The translations under genes and the position numbers were made by a program. A DNA stretch of 64,000 bases from Onthophagus taurus (taxonomy: Eukaryota > Arthropoda > Insecta > Coleoptera > Scarabaeidae), in the NCBI RefSeq assembly GCF_036711975.1, contig NC_091968.1:16058001-16122000 (forward strand), in the 5' to 3' direction. This document shows positions 30,201 to 42,200 of this stretch, in pieces (the first letter of the stretch is position 1; the number at the start of each line of letters is the position of its first letter). A model generated the notes under the pieces. That model was given only the letters and a program-made list of their open reading frames with translations, made no database searches and was not told the DNA's origin.

Positions 30201-33200
30201 TACTCAATTTGACTCGGGGCCGATAAGGCCGCCCTGTTGAGTACCCGATAAGTTATACTGCCGATAATCTCACCGACAAAAATATCCGTACATTGTAATA
30301 CAGTACAAACTAACTTATTGGCCAAATAATTTTATCGGAAAGTTTGCACATTGTACAGCCGGCCCTAATTCAAACTCCAAAACCAGACTGATGGAAGTTA
30401 ACCACATAATAATAAACAAGTATAAAAAACAAGTCAACAAATGTTATTTTATCAACTCGAAACGATGTTAATAAATACCAAATGGATTATGTTCATAAAC
30501 GTCAGATGTCAATTATTCGTAACTGTCAGTCATTATGACAATTTATATACAACTGTATTCATTCACAACTGTCATCTTGACATTTCACACGTTTCAGACG
30601 CACAGCTAAACCCAAAACTGTCTAGTTCTAGTGTTAGATAGTTGTATATTTTTTTAACTAAAGATAGAATTAACACTAAACCTAGAAACATTCGGTTTTT
30701 ATCCGTACGTCTCTAAAGACGGCTAAACCCGAATGTTTCAAGTTCTAGATCTATACTATTTCAAGTTCAAATTGGCACTAATCAAACTCAAAAAGGCATT
30801 AAACAAAACCAATTTGGCGACTGTCATAATCAAATAGGCATTAATCAACATCAAAATGACATTAATCAATTACAAATCGTCACTGATAACAAACTATGTA
30901 TAGTAGACGCCACGAGAGCTGGCAGTAAATCATCGTTTTCCGCTCTTACAAACGCCATACGTAGTTCACAAACCGCTAGAAAGTAATGTATGTTAGAAAG
31001 AGATAGCATTAGTTTAATATGTCTGCTGTACAATTCAAATGGCCACGTCGAAAAAGTAGGTCTGTTCTTCTAAGGGATGTAACTCTATAATTATAACCTC
31101 AAATCGAAACGTCTTGTCAGCGTTGTCATGAATCTGTTAGTGTTTTCACAAGCCGAAAACGTTTTCTTTGAAAGAAAAATCATTAGATAATATCTTTGAC
31201 AATGTTTGACATATAACCTCCATTACTAACAATTAATAAGCATTTTATTGTTTTTGATATTTACAATTTTCCCCTTAATACATCTTAATATATGTCATTA
31301 GTATATTATTTTCACCCTCTACCCTCTTCCTCCATTTCCATACCCTCGGCTCCTCGGCCCAATCCTCCCCTCATCCATCCCTTTGTCTCCTCACCCCCAC
31401 AACCATTCTCATCCATCGTTTCCCCTCTCCCCTAAGATCTGCCCTCGGTCCAACTCCTCCTCCCTCAACTCACTACACCCATTCAACATATGTTCCAACG
31501 TTTCCTATTCCTCCCTGCATAGCCTACACCACCTCTCCTCATCGGCCATCCAGTATCTGTTAGCTCTCTCCTCGTTTCCACAACGGAACCTAGCCACCAA
31601 CTTCTTCCCTTCCTCATCTCCTTCTAATAACAAGTATCTAGGCAGCCCCTCCTTAATTATGTCCCTGTACCTTTCGTTATACCTCCCCTCTTTTATTTGT
31701 GTCCTTCTTTCCTGTCTCTGCACATCTCGGTCCCTATCTCTCAACTCCCTCCACATCTCCCTACCCACCCTTCGTCTACTATTTATCTCAGTTACCGAGT
31801 AGCCCGCTCGTCTATAATAGTTGTCTCTGTCTCCTTTCCCATATCTGATCTTTCCCTCTCTAATTTCCCTCCAACACTCCCCCAAGATCCCGCAGTACCT
31901 CCATTACTAACATAACCTACATTTAAATGTGTGTGGTGAAATGATCTAAGTCGTACGTCCATATCTTGATTCATACCATTTTTAAGCGATCTGTCACTGC
32001 CTGCTCTCGTGGTTTCTACTATATCTACAAAATGCCTTATATTAAGAAAAAAGGAAACAGCAAACGTAAAACGTTAAATTTGTGCCATTTACAATACGAA
32101 TTGCGTCTGGTGAAATTTAGCTCAAATTCTTGGTGTTGCAAAAAGAACAGTTGAGATGGGTAAATAATCAAGAAGAAAACCCAAGAGAAGGAAAACATAA
32201 AATAAAAGTTACAGATGACCATCACAGTTTCTTTGAACTTAAAGTTGAAGAAAACTCTAAACTCACACTTAAGCAGTTGCAAGAAACATTACGAAATGAG
32301 TTTCAGCTTAATGTAAACAAGGAGTGTATTCGACAACACCTTGATGGCCTCATGTTTACATTAAAACAAATACGTTTTGAACCGGAAAGAACCAACACCG
32401 TCGAACTGAAAACAAAAACATCTGAATACATAAGAAGTTTGCTTGAGCTTAAAAGTGAAAACAATCTATTTAGACGAAACAAACTTTAATTTCTTTATCT
32501 CGCGAAGTCAAGGTCGTTCAAAAAAGGGAAGTCGTTGTACTTTCATTGCTGCCAAGTTTGTTAGGCAATGCTTAAGGAAAGGTCAAGATAGCTAATGGTC
32601 AACAGCTTTAGTCATTGATAGTGCTCCTTGTCATTGTGGAATTGAACAAGTGTTGAAGAACAAGAATTTCTTCATCATAAATTTGTAAAGCTAAGTCCTT
32701 GCAGTCCAATGCTAAACCCAATTGAACACTCTTGGTCTATTTTGAAAGCAGGTATAAAGGCGGATTTGGCGAATGCAGTTATAAATATTTTGGAAGGAAA
32801 TGACCGAGAAAATTTGTCTCAAACAGAGCACAGAATACAAAAATTAGAAAATATAATTAGAAACAATATTCCCAAAATTAATGTAACTAACTGTGACAAG
32901 TTTATAGCCGGAATTCAAAAGCACATCACCTCTATTTTAAACATGGAGGATGTCACCTTTTGAGTTAACAATATTGTTTATTGCCAAGTAAAATTATGCG
33001 TTTAAAACGTTAATCACGAATCAAAGATTGTTTTGTTAAATTATTGAATGCCAATTTGATGTTGATTAATGTCATTTCGATTTTAATCAATGCCAATTTG
33101 ATTATGACAGTTGCATTAGTTTTGTTTAATGCCATTTTGAATTTCATCAGTGCCTTTGATTATATATAATATGGATTGAGCCAACGAGAGAGATAGCTTG

Positions 33201-36200
33201 CGCAAGGTGATCGAACCGAGAGAGACATAGAAGCGTACTGACATATAATGGGCGTGCGTTAATTTATAAGATAAAAAGCTATCAATTAGAAATAACATTT
33301 ATAATACTTACAGGTGATGTGAAACTGTATTATCGCGAACTTTGCACACGAAACAATACATTTTTAAACATAACGGTGTGACTGGCTGTGACACAACAAA
33401 ACGATAAACGTCAAATGGAAGAGGTTTGACACTTTTGTGCGCATGCGCCCGTCTGTTTAGTACCGTTTTATGTCTATCTTTGTTACACTTTCACATTATC
33501 GCTTTCCATCTGCGTCTATTCACCTTGAGCCACATTTTTGTTAGTAGATATATTCAGTTAGCTCAATCCATGTTATATATAATCAAAGATCAGTGCCAAT
33601 TTGAACTTGAAAAGGTATAGTGTTAGTTCAGCGCTAGTGTTAGCTATGGTTTTAGTTGTTATTCAGCGTTAAATAAATAATAATTATAAATAAACCATTA
33701 CAATCTGTTCTTGTTTTTTTTCCTTTTGCGAATACTCCTCCCAACCAACAGTCCCTGCTTGAGAATTTTTAATTTCCGTAACTGATTCACTACAAGATTC
33801 TTGATTAAAATTCGATTTTTTTCGGATTAAACTATTTTGGTTATTTGACATCGATATTTTTCTTTGCAATTTATCTAAATTACTGTTTATTAAAGCTTTC
33901 CGCGGGGTATCCTAAAAAAGAATTGTTAAATCTTAAAAAGAAACAAATAATACACTTACATTTGACTCCTCCTGAGTTTCATTTTTATTTAAAATACTAC
34001 TTAAATTAATTTCATCGGTGGTTCCTTCCGGGGTTGATTCAAAATTAGGTTGCGGGATTTTTTTGGGAGTTTCATCTTCGTGTAAAATTTTCTTCCATAA
34101 TCTTCGTTTTAATTCAGAAAAGGGCTAAAATATAATTTATTGTAATCGAAATTAATATTAAAGTCCATTTTTAACCAGTCTATAATTAAATTCTAAGGGT
34201 TAGAGTATGAAAATGTACTTTTACTGGTAAATTTATTATTTTCTTTAAAAAATTATAATTTCTATTTTGACATGTTTCGCCTGAACAATGCATCATCAGA
34301 ACTACAAAAAATAAATTTATCAAAAGACACAGAACAGCTTAAATATAGAACTATGAAACTACTCTCGCTTTAAACTTAACTCGGATAACAAGATATATAA
34401 TATTTTCAAATAATTTGGTAATACACTTTTATGAAAACCATGAACCTAGGTAACAGATACAAAAAAACTAATCTTCATCATACCTTCAGAACAAAAAGTA
34501 AATTACATTAAAATAAACTAAATCACTATGTTGAGAAACCATTTAACATTTATTTATGTCTGATTTTACGGAATTTTTAATGTGATTTCAATAACCGGTA
34601 TCATGCTTTAAAAACATATTTCATGCAAGAATATCTAAAAATATCATAACCAAACTGCGTATGTATAAAAATATAAAATAAAATACAACGTTCGGACAAG
34701 TAGTCGATAAAATAAAATTAATTAATAAACACAAACAAATCTCAGCTGGGAAACGACAAAGGATAAGCAACCATGACTATTATTATTATAAAGCAAATTA
34801 AAATATTGCTTCCTAGAAATTGATTATTTACAACAAAATTGAAAGTTAATAGTAATCATACAAGCACACTCATTTAAAGAAAAACTACTGAAGGTTTTGT
34901 GGAAAAAGAAAAACGACAAATTAGCATGGTTGAGAAATACAAAGAGACAAAAGACAATCAAATCAATGACACATATATAATCTCTCAATCACCCAGTTCA
35001 CACAGCAGGAATTAAATTTCCTTAACAAAGTACATAAATACGTACTTACACCCAGGTTTTTGAATTTACCAAAATTAGCTATAATAATAAACTTTATTTC
35101 CATCTTTACAAAAATGCACAGAAAACGTCAAATAATATTCAAACAGTCTGATTTAATCTACTGTAATGGTTCCAGAAAAAAAAATCATTTATCGAATACA
35201 AGTTTCGTTCTAAAAGAAATTGAAGACATTGAATAGACATTGAAGACATAATTAAAAATACAAAACAAGAGGAGTCTTTGAAGAAGTATTTTATAGAGGT
35301 TCTTAAGAGGGAAGAACTCATGATCATAGCTTTTAAAATCAGCAATTCTATACGGGCAAAAAGTTTACAAAGAAGACTTTTTAAATTATACGTAGAAGAA
35401 AGCGGCCACGAAGAATGTACTGAACTTGTGATGCATACTGATGTCAGGTGGTTAAATAGAGGCAAGTTCTTACAGCGTTTTCGCGATTTAATTGACGAAA
35501 TTAAACAATTTCTTATTACAAGAGGCGACGATTACAGGATTGTTATAGGTTGTTGGAAGATGATATTTGGCTTTTAGATTTGTCTTTTCTGAGAGATATT
35601 ACAAGTAAGCTGAATGATATGATTTTAGAACTTCAAGGACAGAATAAAACAATTTTTGACATGATGAGTTCTGTAAATACCTTAAAAAAAACTGAACATA
35701 ATGAATAATAATAATTTCACTTCATTTCCCAATATGACGTCTCAATTAAAAAATAGTGCTGCTACCGACATCGATTTAAATAGGTATAAAAATGAATTTA
35801 AAAACCTAATTGCAGAGTTTGACAATCGTCTTCAAGATTTAAAAAAAAATGATGATGTGGCACTTTTAATCACTTTTTCGTTTAATAAAAATATAAATAT
35901 AGAAAAAATTGCAGAGAAACTGTTCAACTTGTTCGAAATGGATGTACATAAGTTAAAATTAGAAATCATAACACTGCAAAACGATATCTATGTTAAAGTA
36001 AGGGTATCTGAAGAAAATTTTTGAAAATATTTATCGTAAGACAAGTATACAAAGTTTCGAAAATGTGTTGAGAATTTGTACTCATGTTTTGGTTCAATAT
36101 AATTCACCTGAACTGCATTTTCACAAATGAAAATAATAAAATCTAAATACCGAACGGCATTGACAGATACGCATTTAGAATCTTGTTTGAGAAATGCCCT

Positions 36201-39200
36201 AAGTAATTACATCCCCAACTTTAAAAAGATTGTAGACTCACAGCAGTGTCGAATAAGTCAAACATGTACCAATGCACCTGGAAGCTCAATTTAATATCTG
36301 TATTAAAACTTAAAATATTAATAAATGAGTTAAATGAAATATTTTTAGTTTTAATCATAAAATGTCATAAAAAGGTGTCCTCTATCAATTGCCGCTTGTT
36401 TTCCTATAAACATTATTATTTGAGTTGAGTCACTTTAGTGTTAAAGGTGCGATATGATAGGAGGAGCCAGTAGGTAAAAAAGGAAGGTGAGTTTTAAAAT
36501 GCAAAAAAAGATTTTAAACCCTTTGGTCGATCTTGGCAAAACATTTATATAAAAAGTCGATCTTGGTCAAAAATTAGTGGACACCACTGCTCTAATACCA
36601 CCAAGGATATATGGATTACCCAAAATTCATAAACCAGAGGTCCCACTACACCCTATTGTCAGTGTCATAAATTCTCCCATCTATCAGCTAGCAAAACACC
36701 TTACCAAGTTTCTGTCTCCTTTTACAGGTAAAACAGAGTCATATGTCAGAGATTCCACACATTTTGTAGAATCCATCAGGAGTATAAAGCTAGACCCACA
36801 GGATATCCTGGTAAGTTTCGACGTAGAATCTCTATTCACCAGAGTAGCAGTCAAAGATGCCATGAATGGTCTTCGCCAGAAACTCATCCCGGAGGGTTTG
36901 CCCATGTATGTCCCAGGACTAGTGGAGTACTGCCTATCGTCGACATATGTTAGCTGGAAGGCAGAATTCTACGAACAATGCGAAGGGGCAGCCATGGGAT
37001 CACCGCCGTCACCTGTGATCGCCAATTTTTACTTGGAGAAGTTTGGAGAGGAAGCGTCCGTGGAAAACGAAGCTATAACTCCAGGAATTTCTAGACCACC
37101 TCAATTCACAGCACCCCATGATAAAATTTACCATGGAAACAGAAACTGCAAAACAGTTGGCATTCCTAGATGTATTGGTCACTAGGAAGACAGATGGGGG
37201 CATGGAACTGGGAGTATATCGAAAGTAGACGCATAGGAATAGGTACCCGTAGGCTTCATCCCACCACCACTCACAACAGAAGAGGTCCGTGATTCAAGCC
37301 TTATTCCAGTGAGCAGAGAGGATATGTGATAAAGAGACCCAAAGGAAAGAAGAAAGATTCCTAGAGGATGTGCTGCAGAAGAACGACTATACGATAAAGG
37401 ATATCCGACGAGCCACCAAACCACGCAAATAGAAGGATGGCTCGGTAAGTACGACACCAACCGGTTTTATCTGCCTTCCTTATGTTTTAGGTGTAATGGA
37501 ACGAATTGAAAAAAAAAAAAAACGCTTTTCCGATAGCCAAAGACAAACTAACCCCATTAAAGGTATCGGGAGTCTATCGGCTATCGTGCAGTTGCGGGAA
37601 ATATTACGTTTGCCAAACTGGACATAACATCGAATGCCGCATCAAGGAACACGACAGAGATGTCCGACTGGGAAAAATAAAAATAAACAATCTGCAGTCG
37701 CAGAGCATTGCCACAAAGGAGGACACAGCATAGAGTTTCACAAAACGAAAGTGCTAGCAAGAAACGGACATTACTTCCAAAGATTGACGAGAGAAGCGAT
37801 AGAGACAGCCGCACATGGAAGATGCTAGTGAACTGAACGATACCTTCTCCACCCGGATTTGACAAAAACAACTTAGTTGACAATTAGACACTAATTAGTT
37901 ATTGATTAGCTTTTCATGTATTTATTGTCAAATTTTAGCCGATTTCGTCACTTCCAACTTGTTTCTGAAGAAGGCTGCAACACAGCATGCAAAATGTCAA
38001 ACATTTTTTCGAAAGAATTATATTCGAAATCCATTCTACAAGTTTTTAATATACAGGGTGTTAGGTAAACATGCGGCAAAAATTTAAGGAGCTATTCCAC
38101 AGCCTATTCTAAGAATATTTTGTCCTACGATAATTTTTGAAAAACCCCTTTGTTTCGAAGATACAGAGCGAACAAAATTTGCAATTGTAACAACATTTTA
38201 TTATCAAAAAGGACATGTAAAGTTGCGTAATCTACAATAAATGTTCGAAATGACTTCTTCCTTCTCGCCATTGACTGCCGAACTCTTTCAAGCACACCAA
38301 GGTCGTTTCTAATTGAGTTACACCCAGCAATTATCCGATTTCGCAAATCGTCGAAATTCTCCACTAGAGTAGTGTAAACTAATGATTTCAGATATCCCCA
38401 GAAAAAATAATCCAGGGGGTTTAAGTCTGAGGATCGAGCAGGCCATGCGTGTGGCCCACCACGACCAATCCAGCGACTTCCGTATGTTGCTGTTAAAAAA
38501 TTACGAGCAACCAAACGGAAGTGTGGTGGTGCACCATCGTGCATAAACTACATTGCAATTCTTGTCGCATATGGTACATCCTCCAGAGACTCAGGCAGCG
38601 TTTCTGCCTAAAAGTGGCGTGGTGTGCCATTAAGTCTTCCTGGTAGAAATACCGGTCCAATTAGATAATCATCCACAATTCCAACCCAAACATTGAAGGA
38701 GAATTGATGATGAAAATGATCTTCACATACCATGGGTATTTTCATCTGATCTGAAAATTCCTTATTGTATTTCTTGAGAAACTGGTTTCATCGGTAAAAA
38801 GAATGTGTCAGGAATAGAGGGATGCGAACTAATGTTTGCAATATCCATTGACATAATGCAATTCGTGAAGGAAAATCAGCAGGTTCTAGTGCTTGAACGT
38901 GTTGAATGTGATATGGATACAACAAATTGTCCTTAAGAATTTTCCAAACTGTTCAATGACTTACAGTCAAAGTATTTGCAATTCTTCACGTAGAACTATT
39001 AGAATCTTCCTCTATCATATCACATTCTGTTCCAATTGTATCGTTCTTGCAGTCATTGATCTTCCTGGCCCTTCACTTCGTTTTAATGAGCCTGTTTCAT
39101 GAAGACGTCTGTGTGAAAATGTTTTCGGTCGGGGACATTACGGGCAAGAAATCATTGAATGTACAATCATCTAGCTTCTGATGAATTGCCATCAGCAAGT

Positions 39201-42200
39201 CCATACATGAAATACATGTCAATCATCTTGGTGTTCGTATAAATCATAATAAAGTACTACACTAACTGTTAAAGACACGTCAAACAACCAAACGTCACTC
39301 AATCTTGCACCAGTCACTCGCATTAATGAAGTGGGGAGCATACGTTTAATTCTGGATACTGTCACTTATAGCGTTGCTTTCGATTACAGAACCCATTTTG
39401 GCTATTTTTTGAGTTGTCAGTTCGACTGGTTTGACATAGTAATATTTTTGATTGCATGATTGTATTGTGTATAGAGGAACAGTTGCTAGCGATTTGTTGA
39501 TGTTGCTTTACAATAAGTACTTCGATTGATGTTATAATCAGCCATGAGGAAGCAGCATTGGATAAATACAATAAAATTAAAAGGAAACGATGTGGTATAA
39601 ATAATATTAAAAAAATTAAAGAATAAAGTCTTTGTTATTCATTTAAAGACTTTTTAATAAACCCTGTACCAAATAATAACTTAATACCTAGTCATGTTTT
39701 TTCGATGTTTTTTTTGGAAAACATTGTAAACGGCAAAATTTAATGCGTTTAAAATTTTGTACAGTTTGTAAAGTTTTGTCACCAAGCAATGTTTTCGTAA
39801 AAAAACATCGACAAAACTTTCAAATAACCAATTTAATTTATATTTCCCGCCTGCCAATGATTTCAGCGCTGTAGGTGACAGTATCCAAAAGTAATTGCGC
39901 ATTTCAATCAAACGTTTATAGTTGCCTATCTATATAACAAATATATTATATCTAATCTATGCTCAATCTAAACAAATGCGATTGATCAGACGTATTTACA
40001 CGTATTTAGGTACTTGATAAACTCAGTGACGTACGCCATACTTTTATTTACATTAATAATTTCAACAAATATCGAATATGGTTGTCGCAAATTTTGTTCA
40101 CCTGTATCTTCGAAACAAAGGGGTTTTTCAAAAATCATCATAGGACGCACTATTCTTTGAATAGGCCAAGGAATAACCCCTTGAATTTTTGCCGCATGTT
40201 TACCTAACATCCTGTATAGGAGAAATAATATAAAATGTTTTTTATACGTTTAAACTGCTCTTTAATTAGATTATAAACTTAAGTCTTACTAGTTTCGGCT
40301 ACAAGCCATCTTCAGAGTAGTTTTTGGACACAATAATAAAATTTTTTTGTAAAGGTACAAAATAAAATATAAAAGTTTATAGCAAAACTCTTACAATCAC
40401 GTTAACATTTTAAAAACTTAGAACGTTCTACGTTAATGTTAATGTAAAATTGATATTTTAATCTATGATTGTGTCCAAAAACTAGTCTCTGAAGATGGCT
40501 TGTAGCCGAAACTAGTAAGACTCCAGTTTATTATCTAATTAAAGACCAGTTTAAAAGTACAAAAAACATATTATTTCTCCTAAATTTTTACAAAAGACGA
40601 ACGGTTTAACCCGAAAGTTTCTAGGTCTAGTGTTAGTTCTAGTTTTAGTTTAATCAGACATAAATGTTAAATGGTTTCTCAATATAGTGATTTAGTTTAT
40701 TCTAATGTAATTTACTTTTTATTCTGATGGTATGATTTGATTTGTATTACCAAATTATTTGAAAATATTCATCTCGTGCGTTTCATTGTAAATATTATAA
40801 TATATATCATTATTTAAGTTTAAAGCGAGAGTAGTTTTGATAAATTTATTTTTTGTAGTTCTGATTTCTGAGAAACTATAACTTTTTGAAGGAAATAATA
40901 ACTTTAAACCAGTAAGAGTGCATTTTCATACTCTAACCGTTAGAATTTAAAATATAATTCGTTATAAAAAATTAAATTGATTGAAATTATACGTACGGTA
41001 CTTAACGGTTTTGGTTTAGTGTATGGAAGTGAATTAATCCATTGCAAACATTGTTTACGTAATCTCGGAGATGGATTTGATTTCAAAAAATTTCCATATG
41101 GCGTTTCAGGCGTGTCAACTTCATTGTATAATTTAGGCAGTGGGGGAGTTAAAGCGGACAAATTTATTTTAAGATCTCCCTCAAATCGTTTAACAATGTC
41201 TTTAACCGGAGTAATTTGACTCGAAGCTTGCGGCGAATCTTCACAAATCTTATTAATTACACCTTTTTTAAGATCTCCCTCAAATCGTTTAGCAATGTCT
41301 TTAAACGGAGTAATTTCACTCGGAACTTGCGGCGAATCTTCACAAATCTTATTAATTAAATTTTTTTGTATATTAGTATCGACATTTTCTTTTAATTTAT
41401 TAGGTGATTTTAATTCTAATTCGGAATCATTATTCGATTCAATTTCAGATTCCGACGACACATCAGAATCAGATTCTGATTCAATTGGTTTTGGTGGCGC
41501 TTTAGAACTTCCAACTAAATAATTTCCTTCCCATTTTAATTTGCCACTTTTACAACAATCTAAAAGCCAATCTTTTGTAATAACGGGAAGTCCCCACTTA
41601 ACAGCGGCTTCGTATTTTTTCCCCTCAGCAATTGGGTTAATTAAATGAGTTGAAGCTAATATATCTTTCCTATTAACTCTGCATAATTGTTCTTGATAAA
41701 TAGCACCAAGTCTATCAACTAAATCCGCTAAGAAACATCTTTCTGTACCGGAATATGATGAAATTGTAACTACCTTTCCGTGTAAGGGGCCATTTTCTGA
41801 ATTATCTTCAGTTATATTTTTTAGAATAACCGGTTTATGATAATACTCGATCGAAACAATTTCCAAATTTTGATTACAATCGGTTATAAAAAATTCCGTA
41901 ACAATTTTAGCATCCCTTGAGGCAACATCACAAATTTTTTTATAATTTTTTTTTAAATTTTTATAAATAAAAGCGGGAACAACGATAAAATCGACGTCGT
42001 TTAAATTTAAACGAGCCAATTCATCATCATTATTAATCGATATCGTTTCACCTCCTTTTTCTTCAATACAATTTCGAATCATACCCATTTGATCCTCATC
42101 GAACAACGCAACTGCAACTTTGATTCGCTTAAAAAACGTTGGTTGTTCGGTTAAATCATCTTCAGTTTCCGAAACTGAAATATTTGATGGATTTCCAGCG

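Larger units (their letters stand above)
27352..30366. mobile_element. approx. 3-kb TIR element in TopBP1 intron 9
   Basis: The left end AGGACCGGTTGTACAATATACC and the inverted right end (AGGGCCGGCTGTACAATGTGC on the other strand) are imperfect TIRs. They extend about 130 bp through CCGATAAA, TTGGCCAATAA and TTTTTGTCGGT blocks. The interior is filled with other repeats (hairpin array, hAT MITE, mariner-type MITE) and has no recognised transposase. Family uncertain. Confidence 0.5.
30756..33615 (+). mobile_element. IS630/Tc1-like transposon with approx. 135-bp TIRs
   Basis: The ends carry TTTCAAGTTCAAATTGGCAC in inverted orientation with TA at each border (30754-30755, 33616-33617). TIR sequence continues with GGCATTAA/TTAATGCC-type blocks to about 30890 on the left and from about 33045 on the right. 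It contains a broken transposase, a 665-bp LINE insertion in its 5' part and a 436-bp MITE in its right TIR. Confidence 0.85.
30600..33665. repeat. CTAGTGTTAG hairpin repeat, split by an IS630-like element
   Basis: The left part (30600-30755) contains one hairpin (CATTCGGTTTTTATCCGTACG..GACGGCTAAACCCGAATG) and ends GTTCTAGATCTA. The right part (33616-33665) resumes TAGTGTTAGTTC and ends GTTTTAGTTGTTATTCAGCG, the same terminus as at 28262. Joining the flanks regenerates CTAGATCTAGTGTTAGTTC, proving the interruption. Confidence 0.8.
36577..38051 (+). mobile_element. Penelope-like element (PLE copy 2), first part
   Basis: Contains RT then GIY-YIG sequence in the PLE order, followed by an untranslated tail with a hammerhead-like motif (37961-38002). 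The tail is interrupted at 38051 by a mariner (38052-40216) and a foldback MITE (40219-40578). It seems to resume at about 40580-40660 with AAAAGACGAACGG, AACCCGAAAG and CTAGTGTTAGTTCTAG, matching PLE copy 1 (575-625). Confidence 0.8.
40219..40578. mobile_element. 360-bp foldback MITE carrying hammerhead-like cores
   Basis: Arms of about 125 bp (40219-40345 and 40450-40578) are inverted copies: GGAGAAATAATAT at the tips, then TTTAATTAGAT, ACTAGTTTCGGCTACAAGCC and TGTGTCC. Each arm contains CTGAAGATGGCTTGTAGCC then GAAAC. It sits between the mariner and the resumed PLE tail. Confidence 0.8.
34190..40946. mobile_element. composite insertion bounded by inverted repeats and TTAA, filling TopBP1 intron 7
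   Basis: The outer ends ATTCTAAGGGTTAGAGTATG (34190) and its inverse ATTCTAACGGTTAGAGTATG (at 40946) both touch TTAA (34186-34189, 40947-40950). Homology of the ends runs inward about 370 bp on the left and 290 bp on the right (GAAACCATTTAACATTTAT, GAACTACAAAAAATAAATTT, CTCTCGCTTTAAACTTAA). Inside are a hAT relic, PLE copy 2, a mariner and a foldback MITE. Either one large composite or two inverted solo copies; removing it would leave an intron of about 107 bp. Confidence 0.55.

Noticed and set aside
31383..31802. 139-codon Ser/Leu/Pro-rich plus-strand ORF
   Set aside because: Antisense of the Arg/Glu-rich LINE C-terminus inserted at 31232-31896; composition is a by-product of the purine-rich coding strand.
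40977..41522. Two plus-strand ORFs opposite TopBP1 exon 7
   Set aside because: Exact antisense of the BRCT protein's linker; no independent evidence of coding.
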